A stretch of 64,000 nucleotides of DNA from an uncultured Aquimarina sp. (GTDB lineage Bacteria > Bacteroidota > Bacteroidia > Flavobacteriales > Flavobacteriaceae). Location of the stretch: the NCBI GenBank assembly GCA_947498765.1, contig CANMLG010000049.1:26283-90282 (forward strand). The letters are read 5' to 3'. Shown here one piece after another: positions 36,649 to 45,639 of this stretch. The notes beneath the pieces are model-generated. The model did no database searches and had not been told where the DNA came from. It saw nothing but the letters and a program-made list of their open reading frames with translations. How positions within the stretch are numbered: the stretch's first letter is position 1; each line of letters starts with the position of its first letter. The translations under genes were made by a program, and so were the position numbers.

Positions 36649-36908
36649 TGAATACAGACATCATTGAAATAATTGGCACAATTGCCGCCATATTAACTAC
36701 GGGTTCATTTTTACCTCAGGTATACCAAACCTGGAAAACAAAATCAACCGAGAGCTTATCATTACCTATGTTCTCTATGTTTTTTACGGGGGTATGCTTA
36801 TGGGTATTTTACGCCTTTAAAATTGATAGTACTCCCCTTTTAGTTGCCAATGGCATTACTGCTATTTGCTCTGGAGTATTACTGTATTTTAAATTAAAAT
36901 ACAAATAA
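36648..36908 (+). CDS. SemiSWEET-type sugar transporter
   Basis: The 86-residue protein has three membrane helices and the PQ-loop motif in GSFLPQVYQTWKTKS, with the second motif part SLSLPMFSMFFTGVCLW. Size and layout match bacterial SemiSWEETs, which work as dimers for passive sugar flux. It is translationally coupled to leuS, a link that looks conserved more by position than by function. Confidence 0.88.
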   Translation: MNTDIIEIIGTIAAILTTGSFLPQVYQTWKTKSTESLSLPMFSMFFTGVCLWVFYAFKIDSTPLLVANGITAICSGVLLYFKLKYK

Positions 36909-36933
36909 TAATATACTAACAATACTATACCAT

Positions 36934-36982
36934 AATGAGGTTTAAGTTTATTAAAATAAATAAACTTAAATCTCATTTTTTT
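36934..36982 (+). terminator. Terminator after leuS-SemiSWEET
   Basis: A long stem (atgaggtttaagtttatt / aataaacttaaatctcat, one mismatch) is followed by a T-run. The 300 bases after it, up to the ald start, are AT-rich with no further gene seen. Confidence 0.8.
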
Positions 36983-37290
36983 AATAGACAGTTTTTACCA
37001 TTTCTCAACAATAAAAGACAAATTCACTTAATTTAATACCTTAAAAAGGTATTTTAATCACAAAACAGACTTAATAAGTCATTATTTTCTTAAAATACCC
37101 CTTAACATTTTGCATAATTATATTAAAAAAAAATAATTTTTAGACTAAAAATCTACTTTATTGTTAATTTTAAAAGCTCAAATTCTTCAAATTACCAATA
37201 ATCAACTTATTACTCCATTATAAATGTTAAATAGCCTATTAATAAACTCCTGTTTTTTAATTTTAAATAGCTATCTAAACCTACTGAATT

Positions 37291-38421
37291 ATGATTATTG
37301 GAGTTCCTAAAGAAATAAAAAACAACGAAAACCGAGTTGGACTTACTCCTAGTGGAGTACTGGAATTAGTGAAAAATACGCATGAAGTTTATGTACAACA
37401 AAATGCAGGAAAAGCAAGCGGATTTGACGACCATCAGTATATTGAAGCTGGAGCCATAATGCTATCCAGTATTGCGGATGTCTACAAAGTGGCTCAAATG
37501 ATTATTAAGGTAAAAGAACCTATTGAAAAGGAATATTCTCTTATTCAAAAAAATCAAATTGTGTTCACCTATTTTCACTTTGCCTCCAATGAAACCTTAA
37601 CCAAAGCCATGATGGCTTCAGGAGCAATTTGCATTGCCTATGAAACTGTTGAAGAAAGCGACGGCTCCCTTCCTTTACTTATTCCTATGAGCGAGGTAGC
37701 AGGAAGAATGTCCATACAGCAAGGTGCTAAATTTTTAGAAAAACCTTTACAAGGAAAAGGTATTTTACTTGGCGGTGTACCCGGTGTACCTCCTGCAAAG
37801 GTTGTTGTTATTGGCGGTGGTGTCGTAGGAACCCAAGCAGCAAAAATGGCTGCAGGCATGGGAGCTTTAGTCACTATTTTAGATATTGACATGAAACGTT
37901 TACGTTATTTAGATGATGTAATGCCCGCCAATGTCATCACCGAATTTTCAAGTAGTTATACTATTGAAAATAACATAAAAAATGCTGATTTAATTATAGG
38001 AAGTATTCTTATCCCTGGAGCAAAAGCGCCTAAGTTAGTTACAAAAGCCATGCTCAAAAAAATGAGTCCTGGAACTGTACTTGTGGATGTTGCTGTAGAT
38101 CAAGGAGGTTGTTTTGAAACCACTATACCAACCACGCACCAAAATCCAACGTATATTATTGACAATATTGTACACTATGCTGTAGCTAATATACCAGGTG
38201 CTGTTCCCTACACTTCCACCTTAGCTTTAACCAATGTTACCATAAAGTATGCCTTACAATTAGCCAATAAAGGTTGGCAAAAAGCTTGTGCTGAAAATGA
38301 AACGCTAAAAAAAGGACTAAATATTATTGATGGAAAAATTGTATACAAAGCGATTGCTACTGCATTTGATTTCAACTATACTAAAGTAGATCAATTTTTA
38401 GAAACTCCTGTGATTGCATAG
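37291..38421 (+). CDS. ald: Alanine dehydrogenase
   Basis: The 376-residue enzyme starts MIIGVPKEIKNNENRVGLTP, the typical AlaDH N-terminus, with the catalytic Lys in MIIKVKEPIEKEY, His in FTYFHFASNE and the NAD-binding VVVIGGGVVGTQAAKMAAGM. It interconverts L-alanine and pyruvate plus ammonia. It is transcribed alone. All catalytic residues are present and the length is usual. Confidence 0.95.
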   Translation: MIIGVPKEIKNNENRVGLTPSGVLELVKNTHEVYVQQNAGKASGFDDHQYIEAGAIMLSSIADVYKVAQMIIKVKEPIEKEYSLIQKNQIVFTYFHFASNETLTKAMMASGAICIAYETVEESDGSLPLLIPMSEVAGRMSIQQGAKFLEKPLQGKGILLGGVPGVPPAKVVVIGGGVVGTQAAKMAAGMGALVTILDIDMKRLRYLDDVMPANVITEFSSSYTIENNIKNADLIIGSILIPGAKAPKLVTKAMLKKMSPGTVLVDVAVDQGGCFETTIPTTHQNPTYIIDNIVHYAVANIPGAVPYTSTLALTNVTIKYALQLANKGWQKACAENETLKKGLNIIDGKIVYKAIATAFDFNYTKVDQFLETPVIA

Positions 38422-38525
38422 CTTATTATGTAACAGGTAAGCTTTAACAAAAGTATAGGGAAGTAGTATCAAATCATTCAAATTAAAAAAATCTTTTGTA
38501 CATTTAAAGTACAAAATTTAAAATC

Positions 38526-39224
38526 ATGATTGGTTATTATGTTATTGCTGGACTTATTTTTTTAGTAAGTTCATTTGTGAGTAACAAACTTAAAAGTAAG
38601 TTTAAAAAATACTCTGAACTTTCACTACAAAATGGAATGAGTGGTGCGGAAATTGCAGAAAAAATGCTACGCGATAACGGTATCCGTGATGTAGATGTAA
38701 TATCAACGGCTGGTATGCTAACAGATCATTACAATCCACAAAATAAAACCGTAAATTTAAGCGAAGGCGTATACAATCAACGAAATGCCGCCGCCGCCGC
38801 TGTTGCCGCACACGAAGTAGGACATGCAGTACAGCATGCTCAAGCTTATCAATGGCTGCAAATGCGCTCTAAAATTGTCCCTGTTGTAGGCATAGCTAGT
38901 AAATTTTCAAATATTATACTAATGGTCGGTATTGGTATGTCTGCTACAGGTAATGCTTTAGGAAACACTATATTTTTAGTGGGGATTTTGCTTTTTGCCG
39001 TAACTACGGCTTTTACTTTCATTACCCTTCCGGTAGAATATGATGCCAGTAATCGCGCCTTAGCTTGGTTAGAAAATTCCCCTGGCATGTTAAATAGAGA
39101 AGAACACGCTGCTGCTAAAGATGCCCTAAAATGGGCTGCGCGTACCTATTTAGTAGCTGCTTTAGGATCATTAGCTACATTGATGTATTTTGTGCTACGA
39201 TACATGGGAAATTCAAGAGATTAA
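38526..39224 (+). CDS. Zinc metallopeptidase, YugP family
   Basis: The 232-residue protein has an N-terminal membrane helix (YYVIAGLIFLVSSFVSNKL), the zinc motif in AVAAHEVGHAVQHAQ, and two or three C-terminal helices (ILMVGIGMSATGNALGNTIF, VGILLFAVTTAFTFITLPVE). Downstream EYDASNRAL supplies the likely third zinc ligand. Members of this family are membrane proteases of unknown target. Confidence 0.9.
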   Translation: MIGYYVIAGLIFLVSSFVSNKLKSKFKKYSELSLQNGMSGAEIAEKMLRDNGIRDVDVISTAGMLTDHYNPQNKTVNLSEGVYNQRNAAAAAVAAHEVGHAVQHAQAYQWLQMRSKIVPVVGIASKFSNIILMVGIGMSATGNALGNTIFLVGILLFAVTTAFTFITLPVEYDASNRALAWLENSPGMLNREEHAAAKDALKWAARTYLVAALGSLATLMYFVLRYMGNSRD

Positions 39225-39227
39225 ATT

Positions 39228-40538
39228 TTAAAGCGTTTCTGTAAAGGAAATCCCCTTTGCTTTTAATTGTTTTAAAATAGGATTATAAATTATTGGATTG
39301 GTAGGTGTTTGAACTCCTGTCAATCCAATTTTATTTTGAAGCATTAGCATTGCGGCTTCATACATAGGTAAACCTACTGTTTTTGCCATTGCCGTATAAC
39401 AATGATCTTCGCCTTCCACATATAAGGATAAATTTTGCTTTTGTTTTACTCCATCCAACTCATATTCAATTTCATGAAGCATTACTACACAATCTAAATC
39501 TTTAGCTGTCAATTTCCATTCTTGCTCCAAAATAGATAATAAAATTTGAGCTGCAGTTCCAGCTGTTTTTTCTAAAAAATAATTTTCTGAAAATAAATGC
39601 AATCCTACCATTTTATCATAAACATCACTCTCCTTTTTTATTTGAGTCTGTTTGCAAAATTGAGTCGTAATATCATTATTCGGTTTTAAAAAATAATTTA
39701 AAAAATATTTCCTACTACTCTTCTGCGGAAGCTTTATAAAATTAGTATTATCTGTCATTCCAAGTTGGACAAATACTTGCCAAGCTTCGCAAAATCCTTT
39801 ATGCCTTAATGTTCCTCGATATACAGTTTTGCACTCTTCTAACCCATATTTTTTTACATAATTTAAACTATTCCTATTGGGGTAACTATCATATAAATCA
39901 TCTAAAATTTTTACTTGCTGTACAGCATCAAAAACAGAAGCGTATTCAATATTTTTTTCATTATTTTCAAAAAGATATGTTGCTCCTTCTCCCCCAGCTA
40001 TAATAACATTTAATGGATTCCATGTAAATTTATAATTCCAAGCATGCGTATTACTAAGCTTTTTAACCAAACCTCCAGTATGCGACTTAAATGAAGTTAT
40101 TTTTCCTCCTATCTTTTTAATAGTAGCTATAGCCCGTAAAGCACTCATATGATCCAGTCCTGGATCTAAACCCATTTCGTTTAAAAACAATACTCCTTTT
40201 GCTATTGCCGTTTGATGCAATTGTTTCATTTTTTTACTTACGTAAGAAGCTGTTAACATGTTTTTAGTATACTGCAAACAAAGCTCTGCAATTTGAATAT
40301 GTAAATTTGCTGGAAGCATTGATATTACTAGATCTTGCACTTTTATCAACTTCCCTACTCTTAAAGTATCAGACACATCGAGCAACACCAAATCTGTATT
40401 TTTATGTTCGAGTATGTCTTTTGGGAGTCCCGAGAAGTTAAGCGCCACTAAAGTGAGTTTACTATCTGAATTTACCTGCAATTGTTTTATCAAAAAAACA
40501 CTTGATTTACCTGCACCAAAAATTACAATGTTACGCAT
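39228..40538 (-). CDS. Saccharopine dehydrogenase family protein
   Basis: The 436-residue protein starts with a Rossmann motif (NIVIFGAGKSSVFLIKQL), followed by DLVISMLPANLHIQIAELC and LNEMGLDPGLDHMSALRAI, which mark the C-terminal saccharopine dehydrogenase/reductase half. In Flavobacteriia this protein is encoded alone and linked to lysine breakdown. The true substrate is not certain. It ends 3 bases after the convergent metallopeptidase gene. Confidence 0.85.
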   Translation of the reverse strand: MRNIVIFGAGKSSVFLIKQLQVNSDSKLTLVALNFSGLPKDILEHKNTDLVLLDVSDTLRVGKLIKVQDLVISMLPANLHIQIAELCLQYTKNMLTASYVSKKMKQLHQTAIAKGVLFLNEMGLDPGLDHMSALRAIATIKKIGGKITSFKSHTGGLVKKLSNTHAWNYKFTWNPLNVIIAGGEGATYLFENNEKNIEYASVFDAVQQVKILDDLYDSYPNRNSLNYVKKYGLEECKTVYRGTLRHKGFCEAWQVFVQLGMTDNTNFIKLPQKSSRKYFLNYFLKPNNDITTQFCKQTQIKKESDVYDKMVGLHLFSENYFLEKTAGTAAQILLSILEQEWKLTAKDLDCVVMLHEIEYELDGVKQKQNLSLYVEGEDHCYTAMAKTVGLPMYEAAMLMLQNKIGLTGVQTPTNPIIYNPILKQLKAKGISFTETL

Positions 40539-40614
40539 GTACTTATTTTAGTATTTTTGAATACTACTAACTATTATTAGTAGATTTTTAGCCCACAAAG
40601 GTAATCAAGTCATT

Positions 40615-41016
40615 ATGGAAAAACAGTCAAAAATTATTTTAATCACCGCTAGCATATTTGGAGTACTTGGGGTAATACTTGGGGCTTTTGCGGCACATGG
40701 ATTACAGGCTATTTTAACCGAAACACAGCTCAACTCTTTTCAAACGGGAGTGCGTTACCAATTTTATCATGCTTTTTTATTGTTATTTGTTGGAAATGCT
40801 ACTTTTTTACTTCCTAAACAAAAAAAAGTTATTTGGCTTCTTGTCTTTATTGGTATTATTCTTTTTTCTGGATCTATATATATTCTTAATCTAGATGAAT
40901 ATGTGATTAACACCAATCTAAAAGCCATTGCTATTGCCACTCCCATTGGCGGAAGCTTTTTAATAGCAGCATGGAGTTATTTATTAGTATGCTTGTTAAA
41001 AAAAGAACAATCCTAA
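40615..41016 (+). CDS. DUF423 membrane protein
   Basis: The 133-residue protein has four helices and the family pattern FGVLGVILGAFAAHGLQ near the start with FQTGVRYQFYHAFLLLFVG next. These are the DUF423 signatures. Function is unknown. It is divergent from the saccharopine dehydrogenase gene. Confidence 0.9.
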   Translation: MEKQSKIILITASIFGVLGVILGAFAAHGLQAILTETQLNSFQTGVRYQFYHAFLLLFVGNATFLLPKQKKVIWLLVFIGIILFSGSIYILNLDEYVINTNLKAIAIATPIGGSFLIAAWSYLLVCLLKKEQS

Positions 41017-41067
41017 TAACCATACCATCCATAGTATAAACTATCTTGATCTTATAAAATAAGGCAT

Positions 41068-41098
41068 AAAAAAACCCATCATGTGATGGGTTTTTTTT
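41068..41098. terminator. Bidirectional terminator
   Basis: The stem aaaaacccatca / tgatgggttttt with a 2- to 3-base loop is flanked by A and T runs, between converging genes. Confidence 0.8.
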
Positions 41099-41113
41099 GT
41101 ATTTATAACAATA

Positions 41114-41881
41114 TTATTTTTTATTCACTTCTTTAATATACTTTTTTAATGCCATAGTCATCGATGGTGTTTCGGGGGTTGGCGCTTGTATATTGCAAAC
41201 TAAACCATGGGCTTCAGCTGCTTTAATTGTCGAATTTCCAAATACGGCAATTCGAGTTTTGTTTTGCTGAAAATCAGGAAAATTTTCAAACAATGATTTG
41301 ATTCCCGAAGGACTGAAAAATACCAACACATCATAAAACACATCGCGTAAGTCTGACAAATCACTTACTACTGTTTTGTAAAAAACAGCTTGCTTCCAAT
41401 TTACTTTTAAATCATCTAATGTTTTAGGCACTTCTGGCTTTAATTGATCAGATGAAGGCAACAAAAACGACTCTGTTTTATATTTTTTAATTAAAGGTGA
41501 TAAATCAGAAAAAGTACGCTTACCAACATAAATTTTACGCTTACGATATACTACATATTTTTGCAAATAGTAAGCTACCGCCTCACTCTGGCAAAAATAC
41601 TTTAAGCTATCTGGCACTTTAAATCGCATTTCTTCGGCAATTCTGAAAAAATGATCTACTGCGTTTCTACTTGTTAAAATAATTGCAGTAAACTTAGATA
41701 AATCAATTTTTTGATTTCTAACTTCTTTAGATTCAACCCCTTCAACATGAATAAATGGAACAAAATCTATTTTAACACGTTGTCTTTCTTCTAACTCAAA
41801 ATAGGGCGAATTTTCCACTTTAGGTTCTGGTTGAGAAACCAAAATCGTTTTCACTTTCATAGACTCTAATGTTTTCGTCAT
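41114..41881 (-). CDS. hemD: Uroporphyrinogen-III synthase
   Basis: The ATG at 41881 is chosen: it lies 3 bases after the upstream stop. The 255-residue product has the two-lobed HemD pattern: TILVSQPEPKVENSPYF, AIILTSRNAVDHFF in the first lobe, VLVFFSPSGIKSLFENFP and RIAVFGNSTIKAAEAHG in the second. It closes the tetrapyrrole ring with D-ring inversion. It is the second gene after a DUF4271 gene, the usual flavobacterial pair. Confidence 0.88.
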   Translation of the reverse strand: MTKTLESMKVKTILVSQPEPKVENSPYFELEERQRVKIDFVPFIHVEGVESKEVRNQKIDLSKFTAIILTSRNAVDHFFRIAEEMRFKVPDSLKYFCQSEAVAYYLQKYVVYRKRKIYVGKRTFSDLSPLIKKYKTESFLLPSSDQLKPEVPKTLDDLKVNWKQAVFYKTVVSDLSDLRDVFYDVLVFFSPSGIKSLFENFPDFQQNKTRIAVFGNSTIKAAEAHGLVCNIQAPTPETPSMTMALKKYIKEVNKK

Positions 41882-41883
41882 AA

Positions 41884-42540
41884 TTAACAACTTATGTTGA
41901 CCCATAAGTAGGCTAAAATATAGGGGGCTATTTCAAAGGTGCAAAGGTACAAAATAAAATAAAAAGGAGCCTCATAAAAAAGCTTTCTATAGTGGCTAAT
42001 TATGAGACCAACAGCAAGTAAGAATAATAATATCCCTATAATTGCAACTATAAAAGTTGTAATTTCTACATATTCAACCTGATATACAAGCAGCAACAAA
42101 AAAGGAAAAAATATAATACAAAAATAATTTTTATACGTCTGTTTTTCAAACAAATAAGATGTCAATTTAGCACTTAAACCAAATACAATAACCACTGTTT
42201 TTTCTAGCATAAATTTACTTCCGAAAAAAACCAGATAAATAGCTAGTATTTTCAGATAACAGGATAAATTTAAATTATCAATTTTTTTAAAATTAAATAA
42301 TATTACATGGATTAATAATGGCAAAATAAGCCCTTGAAACAATGTTAATACCGTATGAATATTTTTTCGTGAATTATCTTCATGATGAATTTTTACGTAT
42401 TTATCTGTTACAAAAAGCAACATAAAATTCTTAAAATGATAAGAATTTATTTTTTTAGCCACAATTAATAAGCAAAAAGCCATAAAGCAAATTACTGTTA
42501 TCCAATCGTGCGATGAAATATGCCTAAATAAAGCCTCCAA
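41884..42540 (-). CDS. DUF4271 membrane protein
   Basis: The 218-residue protein has about seven membrane helices (ITVICFMAFCLLIVAKKI, FQGLILPLLIHVILFNF, LLVYQVEYVEITTFIVAIIG) and the family C-terminal FYFILYLCTFEIAPYILAYL. It is always upstream of hemD in this group. Function is unknown. Confidence 0.9.
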   Translation of the reverse strand: MEALFRHISSHDWITVICFMAFCLLIVAKKINSYHFKNFMLLFVTDKYVKIHHEDNSRKNIHTVLTLFQGLILPLLIHVILFNFKKIDNLNLSCYLKILAIYLVFFGSKFMLEKTVVIVFGLSAKLTSYLFEKQTYKNYFCIIFFPFLLLLVYQVEYVEITTFIVAIIGILLFLLAVGLIISHYRKLFYEAPFYFILYLCTFEIAPYILAYLWVNISC

Positions 42541-42757
42541 AAAAGAAAATGTAATTTTTATATTTAAATGTGGTCTTTACACTTAACAACTCATTTTTTG
42601 TGTTATTAAAAAACAATACAAAACAATTTATATATTAAAATGTACAAACCAAGTATAACAAATGTAAATCCAAAATATGAGTTTACATCAATTCAATCCT
42701 AAAATTCTAGTTTTTGTTTGAATTGGTATAATTATCTTTGTCCGAAATATAATGTAA

Positions 42758-43483
42758 ATGCCCAAGCCGCTTGTAATTGTACCCACGTACAACGAAATAG
42801 AAAATATTGAACTCCTTATTAAGGCGGTATTGGAATTACCCGAGGCGTTTGACCTATTAATTGTTGATGATAATTCGCCCGATGGTACTGCTACTGTAGT
42901 AAATGAAATAGCAATACGTTATCCTAATCGCGTGTTTTTAGAAAAAAGAAAAGGAAAATTAGGCCTAGGCACCGCTTATATTCATGGATTTAAATGGGCT
43001 TTAAAGCGTGATTATGAATATATTTTTGAAATGGATGCCGATTTTTCACATAATCCAAATGATCTTATAAAACTATACCAAAACGCTACTAATGAGCAAA
43101 TGGATATGGTTATAGGTTCGCGCTATGTTAAAGGAGTAAACGTAGTAAATTGGCCTATGAGTCGTGTATTGTTATCATATGGTGCTTCAAAATATGTGCA
43201 ATTTATTACTGGAATGCCTATTTGTGATACCACCGCAGGATTTGTTTGTTATTCGCGTAAGCTTTTAGAGCAAATCAACTTAAATAATATTAAATTTGTA
43301 GGCTATGCATTTCAAATAGAAATGAAGTTTAAAGCCTATCAAAAAAAATGCACATACAAAGAAATTCCTGTAATTTTTACCGACAGAACTAGAGGAAATT
43401 CCAAAATGTCAAAAGGAATAATTTCTGAAGCTATATTTGGAGTTATTCAAATGAAACTAAACAGTATTTTTAATAAAAAATGA
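42758..43483 (+). CDS. Polyprenol monophosphomannose synthase-like glycosyltransferase (GT2)
   Basis: The 241-residue protein has the GT2 N-terminus VIVPTYNEIENIELLI, the DDNSPDGTA and EMDADFSHNP metal-binding motifs, and GYAFQIEMKFKAYQKK with the family tail TDRTRGNSKMSKGIISEA. It lacks the C-terminal membrane helices of longer DPM1 types. It transfers a sugar, probably mannose, to polyprenyl phosphate. It overlaps the dihydroorotase gene by 4 bases. Confidence 0.9.
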   Translation: MPKPLVIVPTYNEIENIELLIKAVLELPEAFDLLIVDDNSPDGTATVVNEIAIRYPNRVFLEKRKGKLGLGTAYIHGFKWALKRDYEYIFEMDADFSHNPNDLIKLYQNATNEQMDMVIGSRYVKGVNVVNWPMSRVLLSYGASKYVQFITGMPICDTTAGFVCYSRKLLEQINLNNIKFVGYAFQIEMKFKAYQKKCTYKEIPVIFTDRTRGNSKMSKGIISEAIFGVIQMKLNSIFNKK

Positions 43484-44823
43484 GCAAAATCCTTATAAAA
43501 AACGCCAAAGTTGTAAACGAAGGACGTATTAACGAATATGATGTCTATATTGAAAATGGTGTTTTTGTAGAAATCAACGAAAGCATTAGTGCTAAAAATG
43601 CTGAAATTCAAGTTATTGATGCCGAAGGGAAATATTTACTTCCAGGAATGATTGATGACCAGGTACATTTTAGAGAACCTGGTTTAACACATAAAGCGGA
43701 TATTGAATCAGAATCAAGAGCGGCAATTGCTGGTGGTATTACTTCATTTATTGAAATGCCTAACACCGTTCCGCAAGCCACTACTATTGAACTATTAGAA
43801 GATAAATTTGATATTGCTAGTAAATCTAGTTACGCCAATTATTCTTTTATGTTTGGTGGAACTAATGATAATTTAGAAGAAATTTTAAAGGTAGACCCTA
43901 AAAAAGTAGCTGCCTTAAAATTATTTTTAGGCTCATCAACAGGAAATATGCTTGTCGATGATCCCGAGGTGTTGAAAAAAATATTTTCATCAACTCCATT
44001 ATTAATCGCTGTACATTGTGAAGATGAAGCTACTATTCGCAAAAATTTAGCTGAACATATTGAACAATATGGTGACGATATTCCTATTCACCTACATCCA
44101 ATTATTAGAAGTGAAGAGGCTTGTTACTTGTCCTCATCTAGAGCTATTGCTTTAGCCAAAGAAACTGGAGCGCGATTACATGTGTTTCATTTATCTACTG
44201 CTAAAGAATTAGCCTTGTTTGACAGTAAACTTCCGCTAAAAGAAAAAAAGATTACCGCCGAAGTTTGTGTACATCATTTATGGTTTAATAGTGACGACTA
44301 TGACACTAAAGGCACACATATTAAATGGAACCCTGCTGTTAAAACCGAAAAAGATCGAAAAGGCTTACTTAAAGGCTTAATTGATAATAAAATTGATGTT
44401 ATTGCGACTGACCATGCTCCACATACATCAAAAGAAAAAAGCAATGTATATACCAAAGCACCATCGGGCGGACCATTAGTACAACATGCCTTGACAGCTT
44501 TACTTGAATTTTACCACAAAGGTGAACTCAGCCTTGAAAAAATTGTTGAAAAAGCCTGTCACAATCCTGCTATTTTATTTGAAGTTGAAAAACGAGGATA
44601 CATTAAAGAGGGTTACTATGCCGATGCTGTTTTAGTAGACCTGAATGCTCCATGGCGTGTTTCAAAAGACAATATTTTATACAAATGTGGTTGGTCTCCA
44701 TTTGAAGATACTACATTTACTTCGCGCATTACGCATACCTTTGTAAATGGCGAATTGGTATATCATAATTTCAAAATTTTAAATAAGCCCAAACAAGGAA
44801 AACGCTTAACATTTAATCGTTAA
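43480..44823 (+). CDS. pyrC: Dihydroorotase (type I)
   Basis: The 447-residue amidohydrolase has the metal site in MIDDQVHFREPGLTHKADIE, a HCEDEATIR segment, HVFHLSTAKE and the catalytic Asp in VIATDHAPHTSKEK. The DxVHFRxP motif is the dihydroorotase signature. It closes carbamoyl-aspartate to dihydroorotate in pyrimidine synthesis. It is the middle gene of a three-gene overlapping run. Confidence 0.93.
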   Translation: MSKILIKNAKVVNEGRINEYDVYIENGVFVEINESISAKNAEIQVIDAEGKYLLPGMIDDQVHFREPGLTHKADIESESRAAIAGGITSFIEMPNTVPQATTIELLEDKFDIASKSSYANYSFMFGGTNDNLEEILKVDPKKVAALKLFLGSSTGNMLVDDPEVLKKIFSSTPLLIAVHCEDEATIRKNLAEHIEQYGDDIPIHLHPIIRSEEACYLSSSRAIALAKETGARLHVFHLSTAKELALFDSKLPLKEKKITAEVCVHHLWFNSDDYDTKGTHIKWNPAVKTEKDRKGLLKGLIDNKIDVIATDHAPHTSKEKSNVYTKAPSGGPLVQHALTALLEFYHKGELSLEKIVEKACHNPAILFEVEKRGYIKEGYYADAVLVDLNAPWRVSKDNILYKCGWSPFEDTTFTSRITHTFVNGELVYHNFKILNKPKQGKRLTFNR

Positions 44824-45248
44824 TGAAAAAATTTATTAGCATACTTACCATCATAATTTTGGCTAGTTGCCAAAGTGTTGAAAAATTTCCAAAACCTGAA
44901 GTTCTTCTGCCCGAAGATTTAATGGTTCGTATGCTAATTGATATGACGCTGTTAAATGCCGCTAAATCGGTATCCAGACAAGAACTTATAGAATCCGGCA
45001 TTCATCCTAAAGAATTTATGTGTGCCAAATACGATATTGATCCCGATATTTTTAAAGAAAACACGAAATACTACTCTAACGACTTAAAAAAATACGAAGC
45101 CTTGTTCCAACGAGTTGCTGACTCCTTAGCTATTCGTGTTCAAAAAATAGATACCATTATAAAAGCAAGAGAAGCGCTTATTGTAAAAGAAGATTCTTTA
45201 AAATACAATAAACTTATTGATTCTACTGAAACCAGTATTAAAAATTAG
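44823..45248 (+). CDS. DUF4296 lipoprotein
   Basis: The 141-residue protein has a short lipoprotein signal (MKKFISILTIIILASC) and then the DUF4296 motif VLLPEDLMVRMLIDMTLLNA and the tail with FKENTKYYSNDLKKYEALFQ. Family members are small helical lipoproteins of Bacteroidota with no known role. It overlaps the dihydroorotase stop by one base. Confidence 0.88.
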   Translation: MKKFISILTIIILASCQSVEKFPKPEVLLPEDLMVRMLIDMTLLNAAKSVSRQELIESGIHPKEFMCAKYDIDPDIFKENTKYYSNDLKKYEALFQRVADSLAIRVQKIDTIIKAREALIVKEDSLKYNKLIDSTETSIKN

Positions 45249-45268
45249 GTGCCAATTTTTAATTAATA

Positions 45269-45309
45269 CAAAAGGCCATTCAATAAATTGAACAGCCTCT
45301 TTTTTTTTG
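45269..45309 (+). terminator. Terminator after the DUF4296 gene
   Basis: The arms aggccattcaa and ttgaacagcct form a stem with a short loop, followed by a T-run. The 330 bases after it, up to the GH29 gene, hold the repeat-like site at 45410 and no gene. Confidence 0.7.
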
Positions 45310-45409
45310 CCTACTAAGTAGTTGTTAGTTGTTATACAGTAAAATTAAATTCACTATCATCGACATTTTTGAGCATTAATAAAAACTTAGTTAAGCGATA
45401 CAACTTTTA

Positions 45410-45437
45410 TTATGTTGAGCTTTTGTTGTACACAAAA
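45410..45437. promoter_or_regulatory. Candidate operator or repeat upstream of the GH29 gene
   Basis: The block ttatgttgagcttttg followed by ttgtacacaaaa contains the near-palindrome ttttgttgtacacaaaa. A closely similar block is at 47242-47265 on the other side of the GH29 gene. It could bind a GntR- or LacI-type regulator; this is an inference from symmetry and duplication only. Confidence 0.35.
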
Positions 45438-45639
45438 TTAAAAAATTGCAGGTGTAAATATAACAACTAAATCGTTATAGCCATTATTTTCATTCAAATT
45501 ACTTCTATCATGCTCATTTTTATCGTCAAAAAACACATTTGTTAAATCATTTGTTATACATTTTTAGCTCTTTTGTTATCATTGAACACGAGTATTATCA
45601 CGACTTTTGCGTATCATTGAAATCAAAATTATGATATTT